Below, piece after piece: positions 1-11,203 of a DNA stretch of 64,000 bases; within the stretch, counting starts at the first letter, position 1, and every line of letters starts with the position of its first letter. Below the pieces are notes generated by a model. The model ran no database searches, was not told the DNA's origin, and saw only the letters and a list, made by a program, of their open reading frames with translations. The translations under genes were made by a program, and so were the position numbers. The stretch comes from Cherax quadricarinatus (lineage: Eukaryota > Arthropoda > Malacostraca > Decapoda > Parastacidae), in assembly GCF_038502225.1 (NCBI RefSeq), contig NC_091293.1:10910093-10974092 (forward strand). Direction: 5' to 3'.

Positions 1-84
1 TATAATGTTTATAATGTTTATAATGCAGAGATAAAAATTAACGCATCTCAGTAAAGAAATACAACAAAAAATGTAAGACGCACC

Positions 85-266
85 TGGACTCAAGAAATCG
101 TAATGACACGATTGCAAACAAACCATACCCTCGGCCGGGATTGAACCCGCGCTCATAGAGTCTCAAAACTCCAGCCCGTCGCGCTAGCTGGTCCAGTGGC
201 TGACGCGACGGGCTGGAGTTTTGAGACTCTCTGACCGCGGGTTCAATCCCGGCCGGGGGTATGGTT
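85..266. repeat. Inverted pair of tRNA-derived SINE heads
   Basis: Arms at 121-183 and 205-266 are near-perfect reverse complements around a 21-nt spacer. The right arm reads as a tRNA-like head, with an A-box-like stretch near 190-205 and a B box (GGTTCAATCC) at 240-249. The left arm is the same head on the minus strand, followed by its tail (GAAATCGTAATGACACGATT at about 85-105). That tail also occurs in the SINE at 42880-43075. Two opposed insertions or a fold-back copy would both explain it. It is not a tRNA gene, because no complete cloverleaf is present. Confidence 0.7.
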
Positions 267-594
267 CACGCACCTGGAGTTTACCTGGAGAGAGTTTCGG
301 GGGTCGACGCCCCCGCGGCTCGGTCTGAGACCAGGCCTCGTGGTGGATCAGGGTCAGATCAATCAGGCTGTTACTGCTGGTCGCATATAGGCTCACTTTC
401 ATCCTGAACAACATTTCTTTCAAATTCAAAACAATGCAAGTCACACACATCAAGTAACTCACTTTTTCAGTGCAAACTTAATATATTTTATGATGGTGGT
501 AATTTAAAAATTACAAGAAAATTGCTCAAAATATATATTTTTTTCCATTTATGATGTTCACGCATATACACGTGTATATCAGTGTAGTGGTGAC
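267..594. other. Spacer with no recognised gene
   Basis: AT-richer, apparently low-copy sequence between the SINE pair and the first satellite block. Short open frames here have no recognisable domain. Confidence 0.5.
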
Positions 595-3500
595 TACACT
601 GTAGCACAGTGGTGGTGACTCCCAGGCCAGCAGTGTAGTGGTGACTACACTGTAGCACAGTGGTGGTGACTCCCAGGCCAGCAGTGTAGTGGTGACTACA
701 CTGTAGCACAGTGGTGGTGACTCCCAGGCCAGCAGTGTAGTGGTGACTACACTGTAGCACAGTGGTGGTGACTCCCAGGCCAGCAGTGTAGTGGTGACTA
801 CACTGTAGCACAGTGGTGGTGACTCCCAGGCCAGCAGTGTAGTGGTGACTACACTGTAGCACAGTGGTGGTGACTCCCAGGCCAGCAGTGTAGTGGTGAC
901 TACACTGTAGCACAGTGGTGGTGACTCCCAGGCCAGCAGTGTAGTGGTGACTACACTCTAGCACAGTGGTGGTGACTCCCAGGCCAGCAGTGTAGTGGTG
1001 ACTACACTGTAGCACAGTGGTGGTGACTCCCAGGCCAGCAGTGTAGTGGTGACTACACTGTAGCACAGTGGTGGTGACTCCCAGGCCAGCAGTGTAGTGG
1101 TGACTACACTCTAGCACAGTGGTGGTGACTCCCAGGCCAGCAGTGTAGTGGTGACTACACTCTAGCACAGTGGTGGTGACTCCCAGGCCAGCAGTGTAGT
1201 GTTGACTACACTGTAGCACAGTGGTGGTGACTCCCAGGCCAGCAGTGTAGTGGTGACTACACTGTAGCACAGTGGTGGTGACTCCCAGGCCAGCAGTGTA
1301 GTGGTGACTACACTCTAGCACAGTGGTGGTGACTCCCAGGCCAGCAGTGTAGTGGTGACTACACTCTAGCACAGTGGTGGTGACTCCCAGGCCAGCAGTG
1401 TAGTGGTGACTACACTGTAGCACAGTGGTGGTGACTCCCAGGCCAGCAGTGTAGTGGTGACTACACTGTAGCACAGTGGTGGTGACTCCCAGGCCAGCAG
1501 TGTAGTGGTGACTACACTGTAGCACAGTGGTGGTGACTCCCAGGCCAGCAGTGTAGTGGTGACTACACTCTAGCACAGTGGTGGTGACTCCCAGGCCAGC
1601 AGTGTAGTGGTGACTACACTCTAGCACAGTGGTGGTGACTCCCAGGCCAGCAGTGTAGTGGTGACTACACTGTAGCACAGTGGTGGTGACTCCCAGGCCA
1701 GCAGTGTAGTGGTGACTACACTCTAGCACAGTGGTGGTGACTCCCAGGCCAGCAGTGTAGTGGTGACTACACTCTAGCACAGTGGTGGTGACTCCCAGGC
1801 CAGCAGTGTAGTGGTGACTACACTGTAGCACAGTGGTGGTGACTCCCAAGCCAGCAGTGTAGTGGTGACTACACCCTAGCACAGTGGTGGTGACTCCCAG
1901 GCCAGCAGTGTAGTGGTGACTACACTAGCACAGTGGTGGTGACTCCCAGGCCAGCAGTGTAGTGGTGACTACACCCTAGCACAGTGGTGGTGACTCCCAG
2001 GCCAGCAGTGTAGTGGTGACTACACCCTAGCACAGTGGTGGTGACTCCCAGGCCAGCAGTGTAGTGGTGACTACACTGTAGCACAGTGGTGGTGACTCCC
2101 AGGCCAGCAGTGTAGTGGTGACTACACTGTAGCACAGTGGTGGTGACTCCCAGGCCAACAGGGTAGTGGTGACTACACTGCAGCACAGTGGTGGTGACTC
2201 CCAGGCCAGCAGTGTAGTAGTGACTACACTGTAGCACAGTGGTGGTGACTCCCAGGCCAGCAGTGTAGTGGTGACTACACTAGCACAGTGGTGGTGACTC
2301 CCAGGCCAGCAGTGTAGTGGTGACTACACTAGCACAGTGGTGGTGACTCTCAGGCCAGCAGTGTAGTGGTGACTACACTAGCACAGTGGTGGTGACTCCC
2401 AGGCCAGCAGTGTAGTGGTGACTACACTAGCACAGTGGTGGTGACTCTCAGGCCAGCAGTGTAGTGGTGACTACACTAGCACAGTGGTGGTGACTCCCAG
2501 GCCAGCAGTGTAGTGGTGACTACACTGTAGCACAGTGGTGGTGACTCCCAGGCCAGCAGGGTAGTGGTGACTACACTGTAGCACAGTGGTGGTGACTCCC
2601 AGGCCAGCAGTGTAGTGGTGACTACACTAGCACAGTGGTGGTGACTCCCAGGCCAGCAGTGTAGTGGTGACTACACTCTAGCACAGTGGTGGTGACTCCC
2701 AGGCCAGCAGTGTAGTGGTGACTATACTGTAGCACAGTGGGGGTGACTCCCAGGCCAGCAGTGTAGTGATGACTACACTGCAGTATAGTGGTGGTGATTC
2801 CCAAGCCAGCAGTGTAGTGGTGACTACACTGCAGTATAGTGGTGGTGACTCCCAGGCCAGCAGTGTAGCGATGACTACACTGTAGCACAGTGGTGGTGAC
2901 TCCCAGGCCAGCAGTGTAGTGGTGACTACACTTTAGCACAGTGGTGGTGATTCCCAAGCCAGCAGTGTAGTGATGACTACACTGCAGTATAGTGGTAGTG
3001 ATTCCCAAGCCAGCAGTATAGTAATGACTACACTGTAGCACCGTGGAGGTGACTCCCAAGCCAGCAGTGTAGTGGTGACTACACTGTAGCACAGTGGTAG
3101 TGACTCCCAAGCCAGCAGTGTAGTGATGACTACACTGCAGTATAGTGGTAGTGATTCCCAAGCCAGCAGTGTAATGATGACTACACTGTATCACAGTGGT
3201 AGTGACTCCCAAGCCAGCAGTGTAGTGACTACACTGTAGCACAATGGTGGTGACTCCCAAGCCAGCAGTGTAATGATGACTACACTGTATCACAGTGGTA
3301 GTGACTCCCAAGCCAGCAGTGTAGTGACTACACTGTAGCACAATGGTGGTGACTCCCAAGCCAGCAGTGTAATGATGACTACACTGTATCACAGTGGTAG
3401 TGACTCCCAAGCCAGCAGTGTAGTGACTACACTGTAGCACAATGGTGGTGACTCCCAAGCCAGCAGTGTAGTGGTGACTACACTGTAGCACAGTGGTAGT

Positions 3501-3843
3501 GACTCCCAAGCCAGCAGTGTAGTGGTGACTACACTGTAGCACAGTGGTAGTGACTCCCAAGCCAGCAGTGTAGTGGTGACTACACTGTACCACAGTGGTA
3601 GTGACTCAAAAGCCAGCAGTGTAGTGGTGACTACACTGTGGCACAGTGGTAGTGACTCCCAAGCCAGCAGTTTAGTGGAGACCACTGTAGCACAGTGGTA
3701 ATGACTCCCAAGCGAGCAGTGTAGTGGTAACTACACTGTAGCACCGTGGTGATGACTACCCAAGCCAACAGTGTAGTGGTGTCTACACTGTAGCACAGTG
3801 GTAGTGACTCCCAAGCCAGCAGTGTAGTGGTGACTACACTGTA
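595..3843. repeat. 51-bp satellite, block 1
   Basis: Head-to-tail repeat with a 51-bp period. The unit contains GTAGCACAGTGGTGGTGACT, then CCCAGGCCAGCAG, then a hairpin with 9-bp arms CAGTGTAGT and ACTACACTG around GGTG. The part up to about 2760 is very homogeneous, mostly differing in CTGTAGC versus CTCTAGC. Several 48-bp units lack a GTA or TGT triplet (e.g. 1921, 2281, 2329). From about 2760 on, units diverge to CCCAAGCC. Because 51 is a multiple of three, long minus-strand frames stay open with a 17-residue period. I read these as by-products of the period, not genes. Confidence 0.97.
3171..3467. repeat. 99-bp higher-order dimer inside the 51-bp satellite
   Basis: A 51-bp plus 48-bp dimer repeats three times with the marker GTAATGATGAC at 3171, 3270 and 3369, an exact 99-bp period. 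It indicates a local recent amplification of a two-unit block. Confidence 0.85.
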
Positions 3844-4765
3844 TGTGAAGGCTTACTCAGCCCTGTAACAACTTCAGTAAATATTACCAAGGCTGGCTCC
3901 TCAGGAAAATTAATGAATAGAAAAAGAAATAATTTACAAAGATAAACACTTTATTATTTAGTAATGCAAAGATAAAACATTGAAACATGAATGTGTATCC
4001 TACTTGAAAGAAAAATGAAAAGTGAAATGGAAAAATGACATTTGAATTCAACGCTAATATGTACAGTTTTACTGGGGTGTCTGGTTGAGATTGACACCGT
4101 CTTGTAGAAATTATAGCTGTTACTGATGATGGGGGGGTCACAGGTGTTGAGTGACAACCCAACGACTAGTTCTTCACAGAGTCTATAGCCTTGAATAGTC
4201 AGTCCAGATGACAGGAAGGCAGGTTCTTTACCATTGCAAAGATGAGGGGTAGTTGCCTGCTGTTGCCTACAATTAATCAGTTAGGTAGATCAAAAAGTGA
4301 CATCTCAGGACTTTTTTTTCAGTCTGTCTCCTTCGACACGTTTCTCTGGTTGGCAGATGACCCAAGCTGTCATTCCAAGCTAGAAAGAGACAAAGGTTTC
4401 CCACTGCTTAAGAAATCACTCTCCATGATAAGTACAATACCTAAAAGAAATGGTGATTATCTAAAAGCATAACATGGAACTTAAGACTGAAAGGACTAAG
4501 TTTATTATTGGTCAAAAGTGAAGCTTTCAACCAATATATCCTCTAGAATAGGAGCAGAGGTTTTTACCTACAGTTGTGCTGGAAGCTGTGAGTCAAGTGA
4601 TTACTGTTTGGTCGGAGCCCCACACGTCACCTATCGGGGTGGAGAAAAGGAGGGGAGGGGACAGCGGGAGCTAGACTGACCCTACCTTAACAAGCAGCCG
4701 GCAATCAAACTATCGTCAACATATACTCGCTCGTTACTCCTATCTGTTGAACTTTTCCCTCACAC
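3844..4765. other. Non-satellite spacer
   Basis: About 0.9 kb of unrelated, AT-rich sequence between satellite blocks. It holds no recognisable domain. A plus-strand frame at 4242-4472 (76 aa) and short minus-strand frames are unsupported. It may be an unclassified insertion; no clear target duplication was seen. Confidence 0.6.
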
Positions 4766-7700
4766 TGTAACACAGTGGTAGTGACTCCCAGGCAAGCAGT
4801 GACTGCACTGTAGCACATTGGTAGTGACTCCCAAGCCAGCAGTATAGTGGTGACTACACTGTTCCACCGTGGTAGTGAGTCGCAAGCCACCAGTGTAGTG
4901 GTGACTACACTGTAGCACAGTGGAACTGACGCCCAAGCTAGCAGTGTAGTGGTGACTACACTGTTCCACCGTGGTAGTGAGTCGCAAGCCAGCAGTGTAG
5001 TGGTGACTACACTGTAGCACAGTGGAACTGACGCCCAAGCTAGCAGTGTAGTGGTGACTACACTGTAGCACAGTGGTAGTGACTCACAAGCCAGCAGTGT
5101 AGTGGTGACTACACTGTCGCACAGTGGTAGTGACTCCAAAGCCAGCAGTGTAGTGGTGACTACACTGTAGCACAGTGGTAGTGACTCCCATGCCAGCAGT
5201 GTAGTGGTGACTACACTGTAGCACCGTGGTAGTGACTCCCAAGCCAGCAGTGTAGTGGTGACTACACTGTAGCACCGTGGTAGCGACTCCCAAGCCAGCA
5301 GTGTAGTGGTGACTACACTGTTGCACCTTGGTAGTGACTCGCAAACCAGCAGTGTAGTGGTGACTACACTTTAGCACAGTGGTACTGACTCCAAAGCTAG
5401 CAGTGTAGCGGTGACTACACTGTAGCACAGTGGTAGCGACTCCCAAGCCAGCAGAGTAGTGGTGACTACACTGTAGCACAGTGGTAGCGACTCCCAAGGC
5501 AGCAGTATAGTGATGACTGCACTGTAGCAAAGTGGTACTAACTCCCAAGCCAGCAGTGTAGTGGTGACTACACTGTAGCACAGTGGTAGTGACTCAGAAG
5601 CCAGCAGTGTAGTGGTGACTACACTGTAGCACCGTGGTGGTGACTACCCAAGCCAGCAAAGTAGTGGTGACCACACTGTAGCACAGTGGTAGTGACTCCC
5701 AACCCAGCAGTGTAGTGGTGACTACACTGTAGCACAATGGTAGTGACAACCAAGCCAGCAGAGTAGTGGTGACTACACTGTAGCACAGTGGCGGTGACTA
5801 CCCGAGCCAGTAGTTTAGTGGTGACTACACTGTAGTACAGTTGTAGTGACTCCGAAGCCAGCAGTGTAGTGGTGGCTACACTGTCGCACCGTGGTGGTGA
5901 CTACCCAAGCCAGCAGTGTAGTGGTGACTACACTGCAGCAGAGTGGTAGTGAATCCAAAGTCAGCAGTTTAGTGGTGACTACACTGTAGCACTGAGGTGG
6001 TGATTACCAAAGCCAGCGGTGTAGAGGTGACTATACTGTACCACCGTGTTGGTGACAACCTAAGCCAGCAGGGTAGTGGTGACTACACTGTAGCACAGTG
6101 GTAGTGACTCTCAAGCCAGCAGTGTAGTGGTGACTACACTGCTGCACAGTGGTGGTGACTCCCAAGCCAGCAGTGTAGTGGTGATTACAGTGTAGCACAG
6201 TGGTAGTGACTCCTAAGCCAGCAGTGTAGTGGTGACTACAATATAGCACAATGGTAGTGACTCCCAAGCCAGCAGTGAAGTGGTGACTACACTGTAGCAA
6301 AGTGGTAGTGACTCCAAAGCCAGCAGTGCAGTGGTGACTGCACTGTAGCACCGTGGTGGTGACTACACAAGCCAGCAGTGTAGTGGTGACTACACCGTAG
6401 CACAGTGGTAGTGACTCCCAGGCAAGCAGTGTAGTAGTGAATGCTCTGTAGCACATTGGTAGTGACTCCCAAGCCAGCAGTATAGTGGTGACTACTCTGT
6501 AGCACCGTGTTGGTGACTCCCAAGCCAACAGTGTAGTGGTGAATACACTGTAGCACCGCAGAGGTGACAACCCAAGCAAGCAGTGTAGCGATGACTACAA
6601 TGCACCAGAGTGGTAGTGTCTCCCAAGTCAGCAGTGTAGTGGTGACTACACTGTAGCACAGTGGTAGCGACTCCCAAGCCAGCAGTGTAGTGGTGACTAC
6701 ACTGTTGCACCGTGGTAGTGACTCGCAAACTAGCAGTGTAGTGGTGACTACACTTTAGCACAATGGTAGTGACTCCCAAGCTAGTAGTGTAGTGGTGACT
6801 ACACTGTAGCACCGTGGTAGTGATTCCCAAGCCAGCAGTGTAGTGGTGACTACACTGTAGCACCGTGGTAGCGACTCCGAAGCCAGCAGTGTAGTGGTGA
6901 CTACACTGTAGCACCGAGGTAGTGACTCGCAAACCAGCAGTGTAGTGGTGACTACACTTTACCACAGTGGTACTGACTCCAAAGTTAGCAGTGTAGCGGT
7001 TACTACACTGTAGCACAGTGGTAGCGACTCCCAAGCCAGCAGAGTAGTGGTGACTACACTGTAGCACCGTGGTAGCGACTCCCAAGCCAGCAGTGTAGTG
7101 GTGACTACACTGTTGCACCGTGGTAGTGACTCGCAAACTAGCAGTGTAGTGGTGACTACACTTTAGCACAGCGGTACTGACTCCAAAGCTAGAAGTGTAG
7201 CGGTGACTACAGTGTAGCACAGTGGTAGCGACTCCCAAGGCGGCAGTGTAGTGATGACTGCACTGTGGCACAGTGGTACTGACTCCCAAGCCAGCAGTGT
7301 AGTGGTGACTACACTGTAGCACAGTGGTAGTGACTCGGAAGCCAGCAGTGTAGTGGTGACTACACTGTAGCACCGTGGTGGTGACTACCAAAGCCAGCAG
7401 TGTAGTGGTGGCTATACTTGTTGCACCGTGGTGGTGAATACCAAAGCCAGCAAAGTAGTGGTGACCACACTGTAGCACAGTGGTAGTGACTACCAAGCCA
7501 GCAGTCTAGTGGTGACTACACCGTAGCACAATGGTAGTGGCAACCAAGCCAGCAGTGTAGTGGTGACTACACTGTAGCACAGTGGTGGTGACTACCCAAG
7601 CCAGTAGTTTAGTGGTGACTACACTGTAGTACAGTGGTAGTGACTCCGAAGCCAGCAGTGTAGTGGTGGCTACACTGTAGCAGTGTAGTGGTGGCTACAC

Positions 7701-9618
7701 TGTAGCACCGTGTTGGTGACTACCCAAGCCAGCAGTGTAGGGGTGACTACACTGTTGCACAGTGGTAATGACTCCCAATCCAGCAGGGTAGTGATGACTA
7801 AACTGTAGCACTGTGTTGGTGACTTCCCAAGCCAGCAGTGTAGTGGTGACTACACTGTAGCACAGTGGTAGTGACTCCCAAGCCAGCACTGTAGTTGTGA
7901 CTAGACTGTTGCACGGTGGTGGTGACTACCCAAGCCAGCAATGTAGTGGTGACTACACTGTAGCACAGTGGTAGTGACTCCAAAGCGAACAGTGTAGTTG
8001 TGACTACGCTGTAGCACAATGGTAGTTACTCCCCCGCTAACGGTACAGTGGAGACTAGACTGTAGCACAGTGGTAGTGACTTCCAAGCCAGCAGTGTAGT
8101 GGTGACTTCACTGTAGCACCGTGGTGGAGACTCCCAAGCCAGCAGTGTAGTGGTGACTACCCTGTAGCACAGTGGTAGTGACTCTCTACCATCAGTGAAG
8201 TGGTGACTACACTGTAGCACAATGGTATTGACTCCCAGGCTAGCAGTGTAGTGGTGACTACACTGTAGCACCGTGGTGGTGACTACCCAAGCCAACAGTG
8301 TAGTCGTGACTACACTGCATCACAGTGGTAGTGACTCCCAAGCCAGCAGTGTAGTGGTGACTACACTGTAACACAGTGGCGGTGTCTCCCAAGCCAGCAG
8401 TGTAGTGGTGACTACACTGTAGCACAGTGGTAGTGACTCCCAAGCCAGCAGAGTGGTGATGACTACACTGTAGCACAATGGTAGTGACTTCCAAGCCAAC
8501 AGTGTAGTGGTGACTGCACTGTAGCACTCTGATGGTGACTCCCAAGCCAGTAGTGTAGTGGTATCTACACTGAAGCACAGTTGTTGTGACTTCCAAGCCT
8601 GCAGTGTAGTGGTGACTAAACTGCAGCACCGTCGTAGTGACTCCCAAGAGAGCAATGTAGTGGTGACTGCACTGTAGCACAGTGGTGGGGACTACCAAAG
8701 CTAGCAATATAGTGGTGGCTACACTGTGGCACAGTGGTGGTGACCTCCAAGCCAGCAGTGTAGTCGTGACTACACTGTAGCGCAATGGTAGTGACTCCCA
8801 AGCCAGCAGTGTATTGGGGACTACACTGTAGCACCGTGGTAGTGACCCCCAAGCCAGCAGTGTAGTGGCGACCACACTGTAGCACCGAGGAGGTGACTAC
8901 CCAAGCCAGCAATGTAGTGGTGACTGCACTGTAGCACAGTGGTGGTGACTACCCTAGCTAGCAATGTAGTGGTGACTAAACTGTAGCACCGTGGTGGTTA
9001 CTCCCAAGCCAGCAGTGTAGTGGTGACTTCACTGTAGCACAGTTGTGGTGGCTCCAAACCAGCAGTGTAGTGGTGACTACACTGTAGCATAATTTTAGTG
9101 ACTCCCAAGCCAGCAATGTATTGGTGACTACACTGTAGCTCCGTGGTGGTGGCTTCTTAAGCCAACAGTGTAGTGGTGACTACACTGTAGCACTGGAGTA
9201 GTGACACCCAAGCCAACAGTGCAGTGATGACTACATTGTAGCACCGTGGTGGTGATTACCCAAGCCAGCAAAGTAGTGGTAACTACACTGTAGCACAGTG
9301 GTAGTGAATCCCAAGTATGCAATGTAGTGGTGACTACACTGTAGCACAGTGGTAGTGACTCCCAAGCCAGCAGTGTATTGGTGACTACACTGTAGCACCG
9401 TGGTAGTGACTCGGAAGCCAACATTGTAGTGGTGACTTCACTGTAGCACAGTGGTGGTGACTACCCAAGCCAGCAACGTAGTGGTGACTACACTGTAGCA
9501 CAGTGGTGGTGACTTCCAAGCCAGCAGTGTAGTGGTGACTACTCTGTAGTACACTGGTAGTGTCTCCCAAACCAGCAGTGTATTGGGGACTACACTGTAT
9601 CACAGTGGGAGTGACTCC
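4766..9618. repeat. 51-bp satellite, block 2 (diverged)
   Basis: Same 51-bp unit as block 1 but with many point changes and 1-2 bp indels. Common variants are CCCAAGCC, GTAGCACCGTGG and GTGACTACCCAAGCC. Open frames are shorter and shift often, as expected for older, non-coding satellite. Confidence 0.95.
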
Positions 9619-9632
9619 CATGTCAGCATTGT
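9619..9632. repeat. Target-site duplication, left, PLE composite 1
   Basis: CATGTCAGCATTGT, repeated exactly at 13393-13406 on the other side of the composite. The same 14 bp bound composite 2 at 14467-14480 and 22470-22483. Confidence 0.85.
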
Positions 9633-9647
9633 AAAGTAAAGTGCAAC

Positions 9648-9705
9648 TAATGTGACATTTATTGTGGCAACGTTTCGCTCTCCTGGAGCTTTATCAAGCC
9701 ATTAC
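9648..9705 (-). ncRNA. Hammerhead-ribozyme-like motif in PLE 3' end (copy 1, minus)
   Basis: On the minus strand: TTGATAA, a stem II of GCTC/GAGC, then GAAA, then a short stem III, then GTC as the would-be cleavage site. Stem III here is ACGTT with AATGT, keeping pairing through a G-T (G-U in RNA) wobble. See the 22357-22413 copy for the full reading. Confidence 0.45.
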
Positions 9706-10225
9706 AAACAATACATGGACACAGAGGGTATATAAAGGCTCAGAGTGAGGTGTAATACTAGTGAGGTACCATTTCGATGTTCACTAGTGGTAGTAGTAGT
9801 AGTAGTGGTAGTGACAAAAGTAATACGATAAGGTAGAGCAATTAATTCGTACATGAGTAAAAGGATATAAAAGCTATTACTTGGGTAACATAAAAATAGG
9901 TTGGACAAATATAGACTGGAATGAGGCAGCTTGTTTCAGTGTTCACTCTCTGTGCTGTGTGTAGTATAACAGGAGAGACTATGTGATGGCAGGGTTTACT
10001 GTTTTCAGGAAGATTCTTGCTAAGACTTCGGAGATGGTGAAGCTTCCGTTGTTTTGTTTAATTGTATTCGAAACAGCGATCAGTGCTGATTCGAGGCACT
10101 TGCGTCTGCGGAAATTAGTTTCTTTGATCACTAATTGGGCGTCTCGGAATTTCATGAGATGATTGGTAGAATTTCGGTGTTGTACACAGGCGTTGTTCAA
10201 GTTATCGTTCCTACATGCGTAAATG

Positions 10226-10339
10226 TTGAAGATTGAGACACTTATGCAGCATATGGGAATCTTTATTCAGGAATAAAGATTCCCATATGCTGCATAAGTG
10301 TCTCAATCTTCAACTTGTCGGTTTTTCAAACCATTCATC
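10226..10339. mobile_element. 114-bp palindromic insertion in PLE minus partner 1
   Basis: Two perfect 43-bp inverted arms (10226-10268 and 10271-10313) separated by AG are followed by 26 bp (10314-10339). The insert is flanked by a 13-bp duplication of PLE sequence, ACATGCGTAAATG, at 10213-10225 and 10340-10352. Removing the insert and one duplicate restores the sequence seen in the plus-strand PLE. The arms resemble the terminal part of another PLE family (AATAAAG...). It has no coding capacity. Confidence 0.85.
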
Positions 10340-11203
10340 ACATGCGTAAATGTGTTCATTGAGGCGGGTGTCGAGGTTTCTGGCTGTTTCACCTACGTAA
10401 ATCTTGTCACAGCCTCCACAGGGTATAGTGTAAACTCCTGCATTGACTGGTTCGTGGTGCTTGGATTTTGTCCTGGTTATATCCTTTATTGAAGTGCTAG
10501 AAGCGATGGCGACTCTGGTGTTAGCTTGTGAAAGAACTTTTCAGACGTTCAGTGCAACCTGACTGTTGGGAAGAATTATAACTTTGCTGGGAGTGGTGTT
10601 GATGCGTGGAGAATTTATGATCTGAAGAGCTCTTTTCTTTCAGTCTTTGATGAAAAAAGGAGGAAAATGTAACTCTGTGAATGTTTGGTGAATATATGTA
10701 CACTGCTCGTCAAGAAACTCAGGACTACAAATTCGGTATGCTCTTAGGAAAAACCCGATGATGATGCCTCTTTTGGTCTTGGTATCTTGACTGGAATAGA
10801 AGTGTGTGAGATCATTTTTATTGGTGGGTTTCCGATAAACTTGAAATCTTAGGTTGTTGTCTACTTTGTGAATGAGGACGTCGAGGAAAGGTAGCTTGTC
10901 ATTGGACTCTTCTTCTAGTGTAAACTGGATCGCCGGTTCAACTGCGTTGAGCCTTGCCTGAAGATCCCGTACATCAAAACGTTTTGGAGTTATTACGAGG
11001 ACATCGTCCACGTAACGTAACCAAGTGACGCTTGAAGGGATGATGTTGGCGAAGTGTTCGGACTCTAGGTGTTCCATGTATAAGTTGGCTAGGACGGCAC
11101 TTATGGGGGACCCCATTCCCATGCCGTAGGTTTGTTTGTAGAGCTTGTTATTGAAAGAAAAACAGTTGAAATTAACACAGAGTTCAATTAAGTCAACAAA
11201 ATC

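Larger units (their letters stand above)
9633..11203 (-). pseudogene. 5'-truncated PLE reverse transcriptase / GIY-YIG, minus-strand partner 1
   Basis: Read on the minus strand, this half covers RT motif B (GMGMGSPISAVLANLYM), the catalytic YVDD box and the C-terminal GIY-YIG region. It starts inside the RT, between motifs A and B, at about 11203, so the N-terminal part and motif A are absent. The frame is split by a 114-bp palindromic insertion (10226-10339) and by a nonsense change near 10540, where the other copies have serine. The remaining open pieces are 10640-11122 and 9979-10200. It cannot encode a working enzyme. Confidence 0.85.

Noticed and set aside
488..2237. Long minus-strand ORFs of 464 and 105 aa with a 17-residue period
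   Set aside because: They follow from a 51-bp (17-codon) satellite without stops. No start context, no non-repeat domain, and a second frame is also open.
4242..4472. 76-aa plus-strand frame in the satellite spacer
   Set aside because: No recognisable domain and no supporting context; an open frame of this length is expected by chance.
10298..10492. Plus-strand 64-aa frame (also at 15155-15349, 12619-12849 and 21696-21926)
   Set aside because: Antisense shadow of the PLE GIY-YIG coding region. It recurs wherever that region does.
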